Positions 27,832 to 38,366 of a stretch of 64,000 bases of DNA are shown in pieces. The DNA is from Cryptosporidium bovis (taxonomy: Eukaryota > Apicomplexa > Conoidasida > Eucoccidiorida > Cryptosporidiidae), in the NCBI GenBank assembly GCA_009768925.2, contig VHIT02000027.1, positions 124,001 through 188,000 of the forward strand, in the 5' to 3' direction. The notes below the pieces were generated by a model that saw only the letters and a list, made by a program, of their open reading frames with translations, was not told the DNA's origin and searched no databases. The position numbers were made by a program, and so were the translations under genes. Position 1 is the stretch's first letter. Every line of letters begins with the position of its first letter.

Positions 27832-29361
27832 TTAGTCAAAAATTTTCGCCTTATAACTAAATAGATCGCGTATATTTGTGATATTATAACTAATCATGGT
27901 GGGTCTTTCAAGAGAAAGCCCCCATGCTATTACTACAATATTGGGGGGAAACCCCAATGGCCTTAACATCTCTGGTCTAAAAATACCAGAGTTTCCAACT
28001 TCTATCCACTTCCTTAATGTTGTGTGGTAACCAAATATTTCCATGGAAGGCTCTGTATATGGATTAAAAGCAGGTTTAAATTTCAAATTGGAAATGCCTA
28101 TTTTTTCATAAAATGTAGTTAAAGTCCCCATTAAATCTGCTAGAGATAAGTCCTTGTCAACTATCAAACCCTCAACTTGGTGAAATTCAGCAAGATGTGT
28201 CGCATCAATTGATTCATTACGGAAAACTCTGTCTATTGAAAAATAAGCTTTTCTCTTAAAATCGTCAAAGTTGTATCCAAGTTCACCAGACAAGTATTTT
28301 TGAGCAAGTTGGTATAATATTCTCACTGAAATAGCGGTGGTGTGTGTCCTGAGTAAATTCTTAGATGCCTCCTCAATACTCCAGTTGTAGGAAAGACCTA
28401 TTGAGTCGTAACCACCAACCTCGTGTACTTGTTTTACTTTATCTACATGATTTGGGTCTAGTTCTTTTTCGTTGTTAAATGTGCTTGGGTTTTTAAGGAA
28501 GAATGTATCATGAGAGTCCCTAGCAGGGTGTTTTTGTGGTTGAAACAAGGCGTCAAAATTCCAAAAGGAGCTTTCCACCCATCTATTAGTTGCCATTTCT
28601 TCGAAACCCATTTGTGTTAAAATTCTTTTGAACTTCCTTTGAGTTCTAGTCAGCGGATGAACAGTTCCTCTAGGTGAATACTTCCCCTTTGCATTAAAGT
28701 TGTACTGTTTAAATTCACTATTCTCCCATGTTGAATTAATTATCATTTCTTGTGTTAAATCTGTGATAGTTGGCTTTAATTCAAGGGAAAACTCCTCCCC
28801 TTGAGAGACATTAAAGAATGAAAACTTTTGAAAACTAACAAGTTTTCTTTTCTTTAACTCTAAAATAGAACTTATTTGCGACTTATCCAATTTGCTTTCT
28901 TTAACACCACCTAAATTTATTTTAGATAACTCTTCGCGCACTTCATCCACTTTGAGTTTATCAATATCAACATCTTTAGCAAGTTCTACCATTCCATACT
29001 CTTTATTTAACTTAATTAATTTTTTCTGTAAACACTTAGAAGAACCTATCTTGAAAATTCCAGTTCCTAATTTATTAATTAATTCATCTTGTTTTAGTTT
29101 ATATTCTGTCTGATTAAGTAACAAACTAATTAATCTAAATTCTGGAGTGCCGTTTAAGAAATATTCCACCCCTTCTTCTGTTAGAGTCACAATATTGTCA
29201 ACGACAAACTCTGTTTTAATTTTGTTTTTCGATTCCAAACTCTTAATTATCCCAATTACACGTTCATGATCACAGTTGAGCTCCTTAGAAAGCTCCAAAC
29301 TGTTCACTAAGGAATTTGGAGATTCTAGCCTCTTCAGTATTTCTTTCTGCTCAAGTTCCAT
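27832..29361 (-). CDS. FARSA: Phenylalanyl-tRNA synthetase alpha subunit, cytosolic
   Basis: This catalytic subunit of the alpha2-beta2 PheRS charges tRNA-Phe. Its 509 residues equal the eukaryotic length. The N-terminal ~180 residues form the winged-helix DNA-binding-like region typical of archaeal/eukaryotic alpha chains. The class II core carries HPLTRTQRKFKRIL, HPARDSHDTFFL, motif 2 VFRNESIDATHLAEFHQVEG and motif 3 GLSLERPTM. The Phe pocket residues lie in FKPAFNPYTEPSMEIFGYH. This enzyme is a validated drug target in Cryptosporidium and Plasmodium (bicyclic azetidines). It is divergent from a 974-residue orphan, with a GCGCCAA box in the shared promoter. Confidence 0.97.
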   Translation of the reverse strand: MELEQKEILKRLESPNSLVNSLELSKELNCDHERVIGIIKSLESKNKIKTEFVVDNIVTLTEEGVEYFLNGTPEFRLISLLLNQTEYKLKQDELINKLGTGIFKIGSSKCLQKKLIKLNKEYGMVELAKDVDIDKLKVDEVREELSKINLGGVKESKLDKSQISSILELKKRKLVSFQKFSFFNVSQGEEFSLELKPTITDLTQEMIINSTWENSEFKQYNFNAKGKYSPRGTVHPLTRTQRKFKRILTQMGFEEMATNRWVESSFWNFDALFQPQKHPARDSHDTFFLKNPSTFNNEKELDPNHVDKVKQVHEVGGYDSIGLSYNWSIEEASKNLLRTHTTAISVRILYQLAQKYLSGELGYNFDDFKRKAYFSIDRVFRNESIDATHLAEFHQVEGLIVDKDLSLADLMGTLTTFYEKIGISNLKFKPAFNPYTEPSMEIFGYHTTLRKWIEVGNSGIFRPEMLRPLGFPPNIVVIAWGLSLERPTMISYNITNIRDLFSYKAKIFD

Positions 29362-29888
29362 TATTTAAATCTTTTTACCCCAATTCCATTTATTTAGCAT
29401 TTATTTTCCCAACTAATTACGCGGTACCGGGCTTCAATTTTTGTCTAAAACCAATAAAATACATATTGTCAGTTACAACTCACACATTTCATCAGTATAA
29501 CATCTTAATCAAATATATTAAATAGAAAATACAAAATATGCACTTAATAATGCTAATAATTTTATCGAATATTGCTGTTTTTATATATCTATTTTGATTT
29601 TACGCTCATTGCTTTTGATCTCTAGTTTTTCCGTAAATAGTTTAGAACCCCCCAAGTTAGCGCCAAGCAGTCAAGTTAATTGAAAGGTTAAGATTCTAAT
29701 AGAAAAATCACCCGGGTTTTGGTTACTTAATTAAGAAGAAAATATAAACATCTTTTACACATAAATACATTATATGGATACATATAAACCAGATTATTTA
29801 TTTAAAAAAGTGGTAGAATTGGAAGAAGAATAAGAGAAATATAAAAAAGAATTCATACTGTTTTTTTTTATTTTTCTGAGTTCTTTCT
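29362..29888. other. Divergent promoter region, PheRS alpha / 974-aa orphan
   Basis: AT-rich, with one reverse-orientation E2F-like box and a pyrimidine-rich run just before the plus-strand ATG. No coding frame. Confidence 0.5.
29660..29666. promoter_or_regulatory. E2F-like box GCGCCAA
   Basis: The reverse complement of TTGGCGC, about 300 bp upstream of PheRS alpha and 225 bp upstream of the orphan gene. Confidence 0.4.
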
Positions 29889-32813
29889 ATGCCAACTGAA
29901 AATGGTTCTTTTATGGATGATTTTGAAGAGGATTGGGAAGACCCATTGTTAGATGTGAGTACTCCTTACAGATCATTTGCACCTCTCGAACTAGGATGCT
30001 TAAAACTAGATGAGGATCTACAAGACTTAATATCATTTTTCTCAAGAATTAGTAGGAAGGAGTATATTCGTCGAATGAGAGAAACAGCTTTTGAGACTAA
30101 TTTGAGAGTTTTAAAGAATGCATTGCTCGTAGAACCTCGAAAGTATGACACCAGGCTTTATAGTAAGAGCGGTCCAGTTATATTAAATGATTTGGATAAG
30201 TTAAGGAGAAGGAATGTTGCAAAACAAATTGATTCAACAATAGAGGATAAGAATGACCAAAACAATGGTTCTGAAGGCGAACATATTAATTTTTCTGAAG
30301 GCGAATTAATCGAATATAACATTAATGAGAATATTAAGTATATTGTTGGTGGTGAAGTAACGGGTCCTAGTGAATATGATTTGTCCTTATTAAAAAGTGC
30401 CTCGAAAAGTGGTAAACTGGCTGATCATTCTGAACACTTGATGATATTCTTTCGTGAACTGGAAGCAGCACAATTATTTGATAACCTTGAAGTGTTTTCT
30501 GGTATTTTGTCTGCGCATTCAATGCATTTAAGGATTGTACAAGAAATTGTTAGTGATATATTCAAGGTTGAGGAATTAAGGTTACGTTTATGTTCACAAT
30601 TATCGGCTTTAATAAACCCCATAATATTCTCAAGACTAATATCATACAACAATTCATTATTTTGTACTGCATTTACTGTTCCAAAAAATGGAAACAATAA
30701 TTCAAAAGATAACTACTCAGAAGTATGTTCGATTCCAGATCCAAGGCAATATCAATGGCCATCTGATACTCATTCCATAGAAGATTATAAATTATGTATG
30801 TCAAAACTTCCATTAATTTGTTTTTCTGAGAAAAGTGATTTATGGTCATGTATAAAAAAATCCTTTTCGGGAACAAAAAAAAGTGTCGAAAGTGGGGAAG
30901 GTTGTGAATTTGGTTCTGGTGACTGTTCAATAAGAATAAAGTCACTAAGTTTTATTTTCACTCAGGACTTTTACAAGAGCCAAATGGATCAACCATTATT
31001 CATAATGGATGAAAGAATTGATTATAAAAATCAAAATAATTCAAATTTTCACAATCCAATATGTATGGATATTGCTCAAGATCTTAAAGATATAGAAAGA
31101 GATGTGATATTTGTAAATGGAAAGGAATATAACGGTGCCACAGATGGATATGAGGCTATTGTCTTTACTGTGGCTACTTTAATTGAAAACTATTGGCTAG
31201 TTAATTTTAAAATTACTGATGAATTATCTGCAGATAATGGAGATATAGACATAACTGAAACAACTGAATTCAAAAATAGGTTTATAGAATACGGGCCTGG
31301 GCTATCAAAAAAGAGTGAGAAGTACGAGGATAGAAATTCCAATTCAGTATTAATTTCTATAGTTTTGTTGCACATCCTGAGCAGAACATATTCAGGAGGG
31401 GCCTGCTTTGATAAAGTTTCGTTGGTTTATAATAATCCAGAGTGCATAGTAATTTCTCCATATAGTAAAAGAGCAAGACCCCTTGAATTAGTTATTCTTC
31501 CAAATATAGCGTTGATGCTTTCAACACTGAGATTTCGTTTATATGAAATGGTTAATAACTTAACAGCCAATACAATGCCGTGTTTTCTAGTGGATACACA
31601 TGTAGTTTCGAGATTGATACCGAATTTAGAATTTATAAATTCGCTCTCACTGTATTCACTCCATATATTATCAAGGACACCAGTAAATAAAATTCCTGCT
31701 TTAATTTTTTTTCACTTGGTTAAAATTGCCAATAAATTTGTCATAAACAACGTACTGTTTACTAAAATAAAAGTTGATATGAGAGAAAATTCGGGAGGCG
31801 ATCAAATGAACATTGATGATAATTCTCAAGTAAACGAATATGATGTGGAATCAAAGGAAATGGTTACAACTGAAAATCAAAATAATAGCTTTACTGAATT
31901 ATTGGATGTTAATATAAACAGAGTAAATGGCGAAAACAGCACTAGCAATAATAATTGTATTGATACTGAAAGAATTATCGAAGTTACAGGTGACGACCTT
32001 ACTATCATTACGCCAGGAGAAGCTGCATTGTTTAAAATGTTTACTAATATTCAAGAAAAGGATTTAGCAAGTTTAAACACTGATTATATTCAAAAAGGCT
32101 TCGAAGAGGATTCCATTAAGAACAAAACCAACGACGATCAAAGGGATGCATCTCAGATCGACAGTAAAAACGACTCTAACAGAAGTTCAGTCAGCATTTA
32201 TTTGAACAATTGCTCTTCAAAGGAAGAATGTGAGAAGTTCGAAAATGAGATGGCATTGGAATTTGGTGGAAAGTTACCAGAAACTCGTTCAAGCGACGAA
32301 ATCAATAGTGTTGAATGCTTTGCTGAAGATAAAAACTGTATAAATTTATCTCTCGCCGATAAGGAATTAAAAGATGATTTATTAATTGGTGGGTCTGGTA
32401 TTAGAACACCTGTTGAAAGACAAAAGTATTTTGATGTTCATTATAGTGAATCTGCCAACGTAATGTTGTCTCCGGAAAATCCAATAAAAAGAAGTGATAT
32501 AGAGTTGGATGAGTTTGAAAGTAGAGAAAATAATGAACAACAATCGGTTGTTTTGGAAAACGATGCTTTAAACAGAAGAGCACCAAGGCTGTTCTTGAGC
32601 CATGATATTTGTAATTTGCAAGGTAATTGTTTTGTAAATTCAAACATATACATTGCCTCATCACAGAACACTCCTGATCTTGCAAATGACTTGCAAAATT
32701 TACCTTCCGATTCAATTGGTGCTATAGATGTTGAGAACCGACAATACGCTCTTTTCTTGCAGTCTAAGAGAGTTGTCACTCAATTTGGTATATTCAACAT
32801 AATAAATTCATAA
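29889..32813 (+). CDS. Orphan protein, 974 aa
   Basis: I cannot assign this protein. It begins MPTENGSFMDDFEEDWEDPLLD, then a basic helix-rich stretch (KEYIRRMRETAFETNLRVLKN). A middle region of alternating hydrophobic helices follows at about 155-215 and 420-635 (IVFTVATLIENYWLV, ELVILPNIALMLSTLRFRLYEMV, FLVDTHVVSRLIPNLEF). A ~340-residue acidic, Asn/Ser-rich tail comes after residue 635. There are no signal peptide, clear membrane spans or catalytic motifs. The central region looks like a helical scaffold. Convergent with the SBP2-like gene across a 1-kb gap. Confidence 0.65.
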   Translation: MPTENGSFMDDFEEDWEDPLLDVSTPYRSFAPLELGCLKLDEDLQDLISFFSRISRKEYIRRMRETAFETNLRVLKNALLVEPRKYDTRLYSKSGPVILNDLDKLRRRNVAKQIDSTIEDKNDQNNGSEGEHINFSEGELIEYNINENIKYIVGGEVTGPSEYDLSLLKSASKSGKLADHSEHLMIFFRELEAAQLFDNLEVFSGILSAHSMHLRIVQEIVSDIFKVEELRLRLCSQLSALINPIIFSRLISYNNSLFCTAFTVPKNGNNNSKDNYSEVCSIPDPRQYQWPSDTHSIEDYKLCMSKLPLICFSEKSDLWSCIKKSFSGTKKSVESGEGCEFGSGDCSIRIKSLSFIFTQDFYKSQMDQPLFIMDERIDYKNQNNSNFHNPICMDIAQDLKDIERDVIFVNGKEYNGATDGYEAIVFTVATLIENYWLVNFKITDELSADNGDIDITETTEFKNRFIEYGPGLSKKSEKYEDRNSNSVLISIVLLHILSRTYSGGACFDKVSLVYNNPECIVISPYSKRARPLELVILPNIALMLSTLRFRLYEMVNNLTANTMPCFLVDTHVVSRLIPNLEFINSLSLYSLHILSRTPVNKIPALIFFHLVKIANKFVINNVLFTKIKVDMRENSGGDQMNIDDNSQVNEYDVESKEMVTTENQNNSFTELLDVNINRVNGENSTSNNNCIDTERIIEVTGDDLTIITPGEAALFKMFTNIQEKDLASLNTDYIQKGFEEDSIKNKTNDDQRDASQIDSKNDSNRSSVSIYLNNCSSKEECEKFENEMALEFGGKLPETRSSDEINSVECFAEDKNCINLSLADKELKDDLLIGGSGIRTPVERQKYFDVHYSESANVMLSPENPIKRSDIELDEFESRENNEQQSVVLENDALNRRAPRLFLSHDICNLQGNCFVNSNIYIASSQNTPDLANDLQNLPSDSIGAIDVENRQYALFLQSKRVVTQFGIFNIINS

Positions 32814-33845
32814 ATATCATTTATATTTAATAATAATCACGATTTTTATCGTTATCGTTTTTATCTATTATTTTTTAAACCTCATTTCGGTTTTGATGAG
32901 TGCAAATATTGGATATTGAAAAATAATCTATTTTCATATATTTTCGCAAGCATCGTTGCTTATTAGTGGTTTATACAGAGGATAGCTTTATTTTAAAATA
33001 GTAAATAATTCTATGTTTCTGTTGGTGTCCCTCTCCCCGGTTGTGAATATAATGCATTCCCTAGGTCCTCATCAGAAGTTTAAAAAAATATCACGGCGTA
33101 AAGGCATTGACAAAGACAACGAGTGAATTCTCAGGGGCAAGGTCCAGACTACAAACATGATTTAAACTGGCAAGCGCAAGTCAAAATACTAAAATTCAAA
33201 ATGAGAAAATACAATCAAATCACACATTTGAAATAAAAGTAATTCAAACTTAAAAAGCAAAATACTACACACTACTTACAGTTTCAAATTAGTTTATCCT
33301 ACTAGTTTAAAGTATCAGTGTTCCCTTATTAAATAATAAGTACTCCTAATGTTAATACAAAACAGCCAACTCAAAGTACTTAAATATTACTAGGCACTTG
33401 AACAAGTTTAAATCTGTAATACCACGACGCAACAATAAATTAAAACGTTGATACTCTTTCCTTATAAACCAAATTAAACCCTCATTCTTCCCTTATGTGT
33501 AATAGTCCTCCACATTCAAATAACCAACTTATAACTCGGTTAACCAGGTAAAATAGAAAAAAATAGGCATGAGTGCGCGCCACAGGGAAACCAAAGTATA
33601 TCTATTATTCTTTGCGGAAGTAGTGAACCAATATAAGTTTGAACTCTTTGAGATAGAATGATATATTGCAAATTCACAACGGAAGGTACTTGTAACCACC
33701 TGAACAAGAGAATGCTATAACTTTATAGAGAATGAGCCAATTGCTCTTTACCAACTTCAAAAAAGCTCACTTTAAAGCTTGAATTAGAGAAAAATTTCGT
33801 TCAATATGTAGAAAAAAGAATTACAGGAAATACAAAACAGGAAGA
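32814..33845. other. Convergent 3'/3' intergenic region, 1 kb
   Basis: This long gap lies between two gene ends, where no promoter is required. Most is AT-rich, but 33018-33200 is visibly richer in G and C. No open frame of note. It could hold long 3' UTRs or an unrecognised noncoding RNA. Confidence 0.4.
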
Positions 33846-36800
33846 TTACTTAATTTCATTTATCGTTGAAGAAAGCCTCTTAAATGTTTCTTCTGTGGGA
33901 GGTAGATTGTTTTCAACGCAAAATACGTGCAATTTCTTAAGTAAATTAGAAGTTTGTGAAATAGATTGAAACTGTTTCTCAACACCTCTGATAGAAAGAA
34001 GCCCCAAAACACTCATTCTCATGTGCTTTCCCATTGCCCTCCCAATTCTATGTCTGTTTAATGCAAATATAGTAGGTATATTTAATTCTTGAGCTTGTAA
34101 CAGAATATGAATTACATGATGCCTCAGACTTCCTTCAACCCCATCACCTTCAATATCGGGAGCTACAATAAGTGCCTTCAATTTTCTGTGTCTCAAGCAT
34201 CTCATTGCCTCCCTAACACCAACAGTGAAGACTCTCCCAGGAAAATTTTTTGAGAAGCTCGAGACAGTTCCCGTTTCATTACCATTGGCATTAATACCAC
34301 CCAATTCATCTGGATTGTTATTATTGTTTGATGGATCCGGGTTGCCCTCGTTATTGTCACTTCTGTTTAACTTTAAATCAATTTGCATACCACCGCCACT
34401 CTTGCAACCAACGACAGTCGACATCCACCTTACTCTATCATCAATTGCTCTCAATGTATTAAGTAGAACAGAAACGCTGTGATCCAAGGAAGCAGTTAAT
34501 ATTTGATTAACATAATTTTGCGGTGTTGAAACCGTTCTATGTCCAACTTTATGGGCAACAGCTAAGCGAATATTTTTGTGCACAAATGCTCCATTTTCTG
34601 GTTCGGACCAATAGGCACATTCAGATGGATCAAACGACTTGGAGACTGCTTCTACAGCAATATCATCAATTGCAACCATATATTTAGTCCCATCTTTTTC
34701 ACTGTCCTCAATTCCAACATAACTAACTTTTTTAATATCAACAGTGTCCAAATAATGATAAAGTACTCTTAACCAATGAAGTCTTCCAGAATTATTCCTT
34801 AAGAATGACGAAAATCTTGCGCATGTTACTACATCAATATTCTGTTTCTTATTATCATTTGTGGAGACGCCTACAGAGCCGGTATTTTCCCCATTGTCAT
34901 TTCCAGAGGCATTAGAACAATGGTTTTTGCTGTTTCTATTGTTAAAACCAGTTCTACCACCGGTTTTACTCATTGCCTTTGCCCATAATGCAGCAATGCT
35001 GGACGGAGTGAGTTCATTTTGTGAATTATCATTATTTGAAGTATCATTGTTTCTTACATCAGGGTTAGTATTACCGACTAAATAGTTATTGTTGGTTGCA
35101 GAAATACCACCATTGACCCCTAACATGCCATTGCCATGATGGTTAATACTGTAGATGTTACTATTGTTAGTATTACCGTAAATTCCAATCCCTCTGTATC
35201 CAGAAATAGAACCCTTCCTACCCATTTCATTGCCAGTCGCAGAGACGAAAAACTGACCATTGTTATCTTCCATTCCCTTCTTATTGTTTGTACCAGAACC
35301 ACTAGTACAAGCAAATTGATTATGGCCGTTAAAATCACCGTGAAATTTAGTGTTATTTATTCCACCTGCGCTGGAAACAAATACAGTGTTATTTGAACTG
35401 GATTTCCTTCTATAAGATAAATTGCTGTTATTTATCCCAGATGAAGTTGCACCGGTATTGTGTCCTTGAATTGGGCAATTTGGAGGACATGTTTTTCTTC
35501 CATAGTGTTGCTGAAAGGAACCAATATTGTTTCCATTGAATAGCCCATTATTCACGTTCACTCCTGCTACTCCTCCACTTCCATTTCTACCTGATTTGCA
35601 GTAATGACGACCAGTAGAGTTTAAATCAGATCTAAGGATGTTCTCGTTAAATGGTTTCTGAATGTAGCCATTTGTGGCACCAAGCATTCTAAGAGAATTA
35701 GGCACTCCTTGATTTATTTCAAAGCCACTTGAACCAGAGCCACCACTTCGTCTTTTGGCTTGCTTCATTTGTTTAGTGCTGTTCGGATAACCATTGTTCA
35801 TCAATCCCATATTCGTACCCATAACCCCATTACTATTTACATTTTTGCTCTGCTGTCCAAAATACTTTTGTCTAATTTGCTGTTTATTAAAGATCATATT
35901 ATTGTTATAAAGCACTTCACCCCCAAAGTCGTCAGTAAACTCGTATCTATCGAAGATGGAACATTGTTGTGACTTCCAATCCTTATACCCAACAGAACCC
36001 ATATTCACCATCATATCTTGACTGCAGTTAAATGAACAATTTTTGTGTCTCTGATCCCAATAAAGTCTGGATTCATTGCCAAAATCCGTTTCTTCATTCA
36101 CTCCATGGCCATTGTTACCGTTAGAATCTAGAAGATATTGAGTTCCTCCGCTGTTCATCAATCTGCTGAATTGACAGTCTGCGTTATCTCTCGTATTATT
36201 AACCTCAAACTGTGTATCGTCAGTGTTAACAGTTGAAGGAACGCTACAACCGCCATCAAGAGAGATAGAATCGTATTTAGAAATAAAGCCTCCATTCCCA
36301 ACAAACATTCCACCCTGACATACACTTCCAGCTACCATCCCTCCAGGACCAATATTCCCAACTAAGTTACCTTTAAGATGTTTAGTATCTACTATATTAC
36401 CCATTTTTGGATAACAATTACCACTAGGAACCTTAACTCCATCAGAACCACCTATGTCGCCGTTCCCTCTTAGTGCCATTCTTTTTAATTTCATATCTAA
36501 ATTATGCGTGCCATTGGTACTGGAACCACTTCCTCCACTTTTGGTACTTTGTTTGTCATTTACAAAATTCTCACCACACAGCATACTAAGAATCTGGGAT
36601 TGAGTGAGATTTCCGGAAATAAAGTGATCTATTGATGGATAAATGTCCCCATCTCCAATATTACGCGAATCAAAAGACCCATTATTATTGCCACTACAAT
36701 TACTTTGCGACTTCGTTTTGACTGAATTATCACCGTCCTCAATTACATTACTAAATTCGTACATCTTCGTTTCGTTACTTGCGCCATCTAGATCTAAAGT

Positions 36801-38366
36801 ACAATTGTTTTTTGAACCATCATTCTTCCCATTTTCACGAACAGAGTTGGGAATGCACATGTTTTTCGGATTTAAAGAAATGTCATGTGTCTTCAAATTG
36901 ACATCTCTTATTGCCACACCCGAAACAGTGACGTCTGAAGAGATGTTTGAATTATGCGAAGAGTTGTTTTTTATTACGTCATTACTACTTCCGATGTGAC
37001 CACTAGACATTTTCCTTTGAATGCAATTAGGAGAGGAAGAAGATGGAGTGTTCGTTAACCCCATTCTATGATTGCTATCACAACCATCTAATCCATCCAG
37101 GAAGGCTTTAGAATCCCTTCTGAATCCAAATCCAACCGAAGAATTCGGAACGATCTGCAGGGGACCAGAATGAACGGCACTTGAATTGTTATAATTGCTG
37201 TTACTGCTATTTGTGTGTCGACCACCCCCCTTATTGCCAATAATAGAATGTACATAGGTATCATTATTGTTCCTGGAACTGTTTATTACATTACCACTAC
37301 CGCCGCAAATTCCCATTTTCATCATCTGTTCATCAATAGGTAATGAGCTGTACCTACCTATACTGTTTTTACTATTATTTTTCGTATTGTCAAAGTTGGA
37401 AACAAATTGCCCAATATTCCCATTATTAATATGAAAACCACGCATTGCTGATGTTCTACTAGATTTAGGAGCACTTCCTCCTTCACTCTGAGATATAGCA
37501 CCATTAAATTGTACAACGCTATTCCCATCACCACCACTATCTAAATCAACGACACAACTACCTTCATCTAGCACGAAGCTACCATTCGAAAGTCTATTAT
37601 TGCTATTGACATCAGTTAAAGGTACACCTATATTTGAACTAAGATAAGAATCCCTCATAGTTCCAATTAAATTCACGCTTGTACTTGCCCCAGAATTAGG
37701 TTCACCTCTATTTACATCCACATAATTACTATCATTGTAGGAACACATGTTATTTGATTCTGCAGATCCGCGCTTATTAATGGAATTATAACACCTATCG
37801 ATGTCCAGAAAAGGTCCATCTAAACGTCCAAGATTTATAGAATTCACATCGTAATTTGAGTTATAGCCCATTCCATGGACTTCGTCAAAACTTCCTTTGG
37901 TCACTTCAATACCACTTACTATATTACTACTGTTTCTCTCAGCAAAAGAACCATCTCTACTCGAAATTCCAGCATCCCTTAAACCCTTATAGCCATTCAA
38001 CTGACCCTCAATTGCATTCACTCCCAAGCTATTATTTCTCATGTCACTCAATATTGAATCACTTCTTGAGTGGCCTATGTGTCGATGATGTTGTTGGTAA
38101 TTGTGGTTATAATCGCTATTGTATAACTGTCTGTTACCCTTAATATTAGTGGCTGTATTTGTTGTACTGCCACTTCCAAATTCGTTGTGGATATTTCTGT
38201 TTCTACAATTATTATCTATGTAATTACCACTGTCATCGTTACCATTATTGTTACTATTACCGTTATCATCACTCCCAAATTGTATATAGGAGATGTTATT
38301 GTTCCTAGGAAAACCAAATAACTCACCAGCAAGTATGTCAAAGTTATTTTCCAATAAATTTTCCAT
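33846..38366 (-). CDS. Asn/Gly-rich protein with SBP2-like L7Ae RNA-binding domain
   Basis: The 1506-residue protein has ~1150 disordered residues rich in Asn, Gly and Ser. An ordered C-terminal part starts near 1175 (RFSSFLRNNSGRLHWLRVLYHYLD). The L7Ae-type domain is at about 1375-1475. VGVREAMRCLRHRKLKALIVAPDIE, HHVIHILLQAQELNIPTIFALNRHRIGRAMGK and MSVLGLLSIRGVEKQFQ align with the SBP2/SECISBP2L family (LVLGLREVLKHLKLKK, CVIISPN, NIPFVFALNRKALGR, VSVVGIFSYDG). That family binds kink-turn/SECIS RNA in selenoprotein synthesis. Whether this organism makes selenoproteins is doubtful, so another kink-turn RNA target is possible. Confidence 0.8.
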   Translation of the reverse strand: MENLLENNFDILAGELFGFPRNNNISYIQFGSDDNGNSNNNGNDDSGNYIDNNCRNRNIHNEFGSGSTTNTATNIKGNRQLYNSDYNHNYQQHHRHIGHSRSDSILSDMRNNSLGVNAIEGQLNGYKGLRDAGISSRDGSFAERNSSNIVSGIEVTKGSFDEVHGMGYNSNYDVNSINLGRLDGPFLDIDRCYNSINKRGSAESNNMCSYNDSNYVDVNRGEPNSGASTSVNLIGTMRDSYLSSNIGVPLTDVNSNNRLSNGSFVLDEGSCVVDLDSGGDGNSVVQFNGAISQSEGGSAPKSSRTSAMRGFHINNGNIGQFVSNFDNTKNNSKNSIGRYSSLPIDEQMMKMGICGGSGNVINSSRNNNDTYVHSIIGNKGGGRHTNSSNSNYNNSSAVHSGPLQIVPNSSVGFGFRRDSKAFLDGLDGCDSNHRMGLTNTPSSSSPNCIQRKMSSGHIGSSNDVIKNNSSHNSNISSDVTVSGVAIRDVNLKTHDISLNPKNMCIPNSVRENGKNDGSKNNCTLDLDGASNETKMYEFSNVIEDGDNSVKTKSQSNCSGNNNGSFDSRNIGDGDIYPSIDHFISGNLTQSQILSMLCGENFVNDKQSTKSGGSGSSTNGTHNLDMKLKRMALRGNGDIGGSDGVKVPSGNCYPKMGNIVDTKHLKGNLVGNIGPGGMVAGSVCQGGMFVGNGGFISKYDSISLDGGCSVPSTVNTDDTQFEVNNTRDNADCQFSRLMNSGGTQYLLDSNGNNGHGVNEETDFGNESRLYWDQRHKNCSFNCSQDMMVNMGSVGYKDWKSQQCSIFDRYEFTDDFGGEVLYNNNMIFNKQQIRQKYFGQQSKNVNSNGVMGTNMGLMNNGYPNSTKQMKQAKRRSGGSGSSGFEINQGVPNSLRMLGATNGYIQKPFNENILRSDLNSTGRHYCKSGRNGSGGVAGVNVNNGLFNGNNIGSFQQHYGRKTCPPNCPIQGHNTGATSSGINNSNLSYRRKSSSNNTVFVSSAGGINNTKFHGDFNGHNQFACTSGSGTNNKKGMEDNNGQFFVSATGNEMGRKGSISGYRGIGIYGNTNNSNIYSINHHGNGMLGVNGGISATNNNYLVGNTNPDVRNNDTSNNDNSQNELTPSSIAALWAKAMSKTGGRTGFNNRNSKNHCSNASGNDNGENTGSVGVSTNDNKKQNIDVVTCARFSSFLRNNSGRLHWLRVLYHYLDTVDIKKVSYVGIEDSEKDGTKYMVAIDDIAVEAVSKSFDPSECAYWSEPENGAFVHKNIRLAVAHKVGHRTVSTPQNYVNQILTASLDHSVSVLLNTLRAIDDRVRWMSTVVGCKSGGGMQIDLKLNRSDNNEGNPDPSNNNNNPDELGGINANGNETGTVSSFSKNFPGRVFTVGVREAMRCLRHRKLKALIVAPDIEGDGVEGSLRHHVIHILLQAQELNIPTIFALNRHRIGRAMGKHMRMSVLGLLSIRGVEKQFQSISQTSNLLKKLHVFCVENNLPPTEETFKRLSSTINEIK

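Noticed and set aside
34225-38143. Many small plus-strand frames opposite the SBP2-like gene
   Set aside because: Antisense of Asn/Gly/Ser-rich coding DNA gives long stop-poor frames; none shows domain character.
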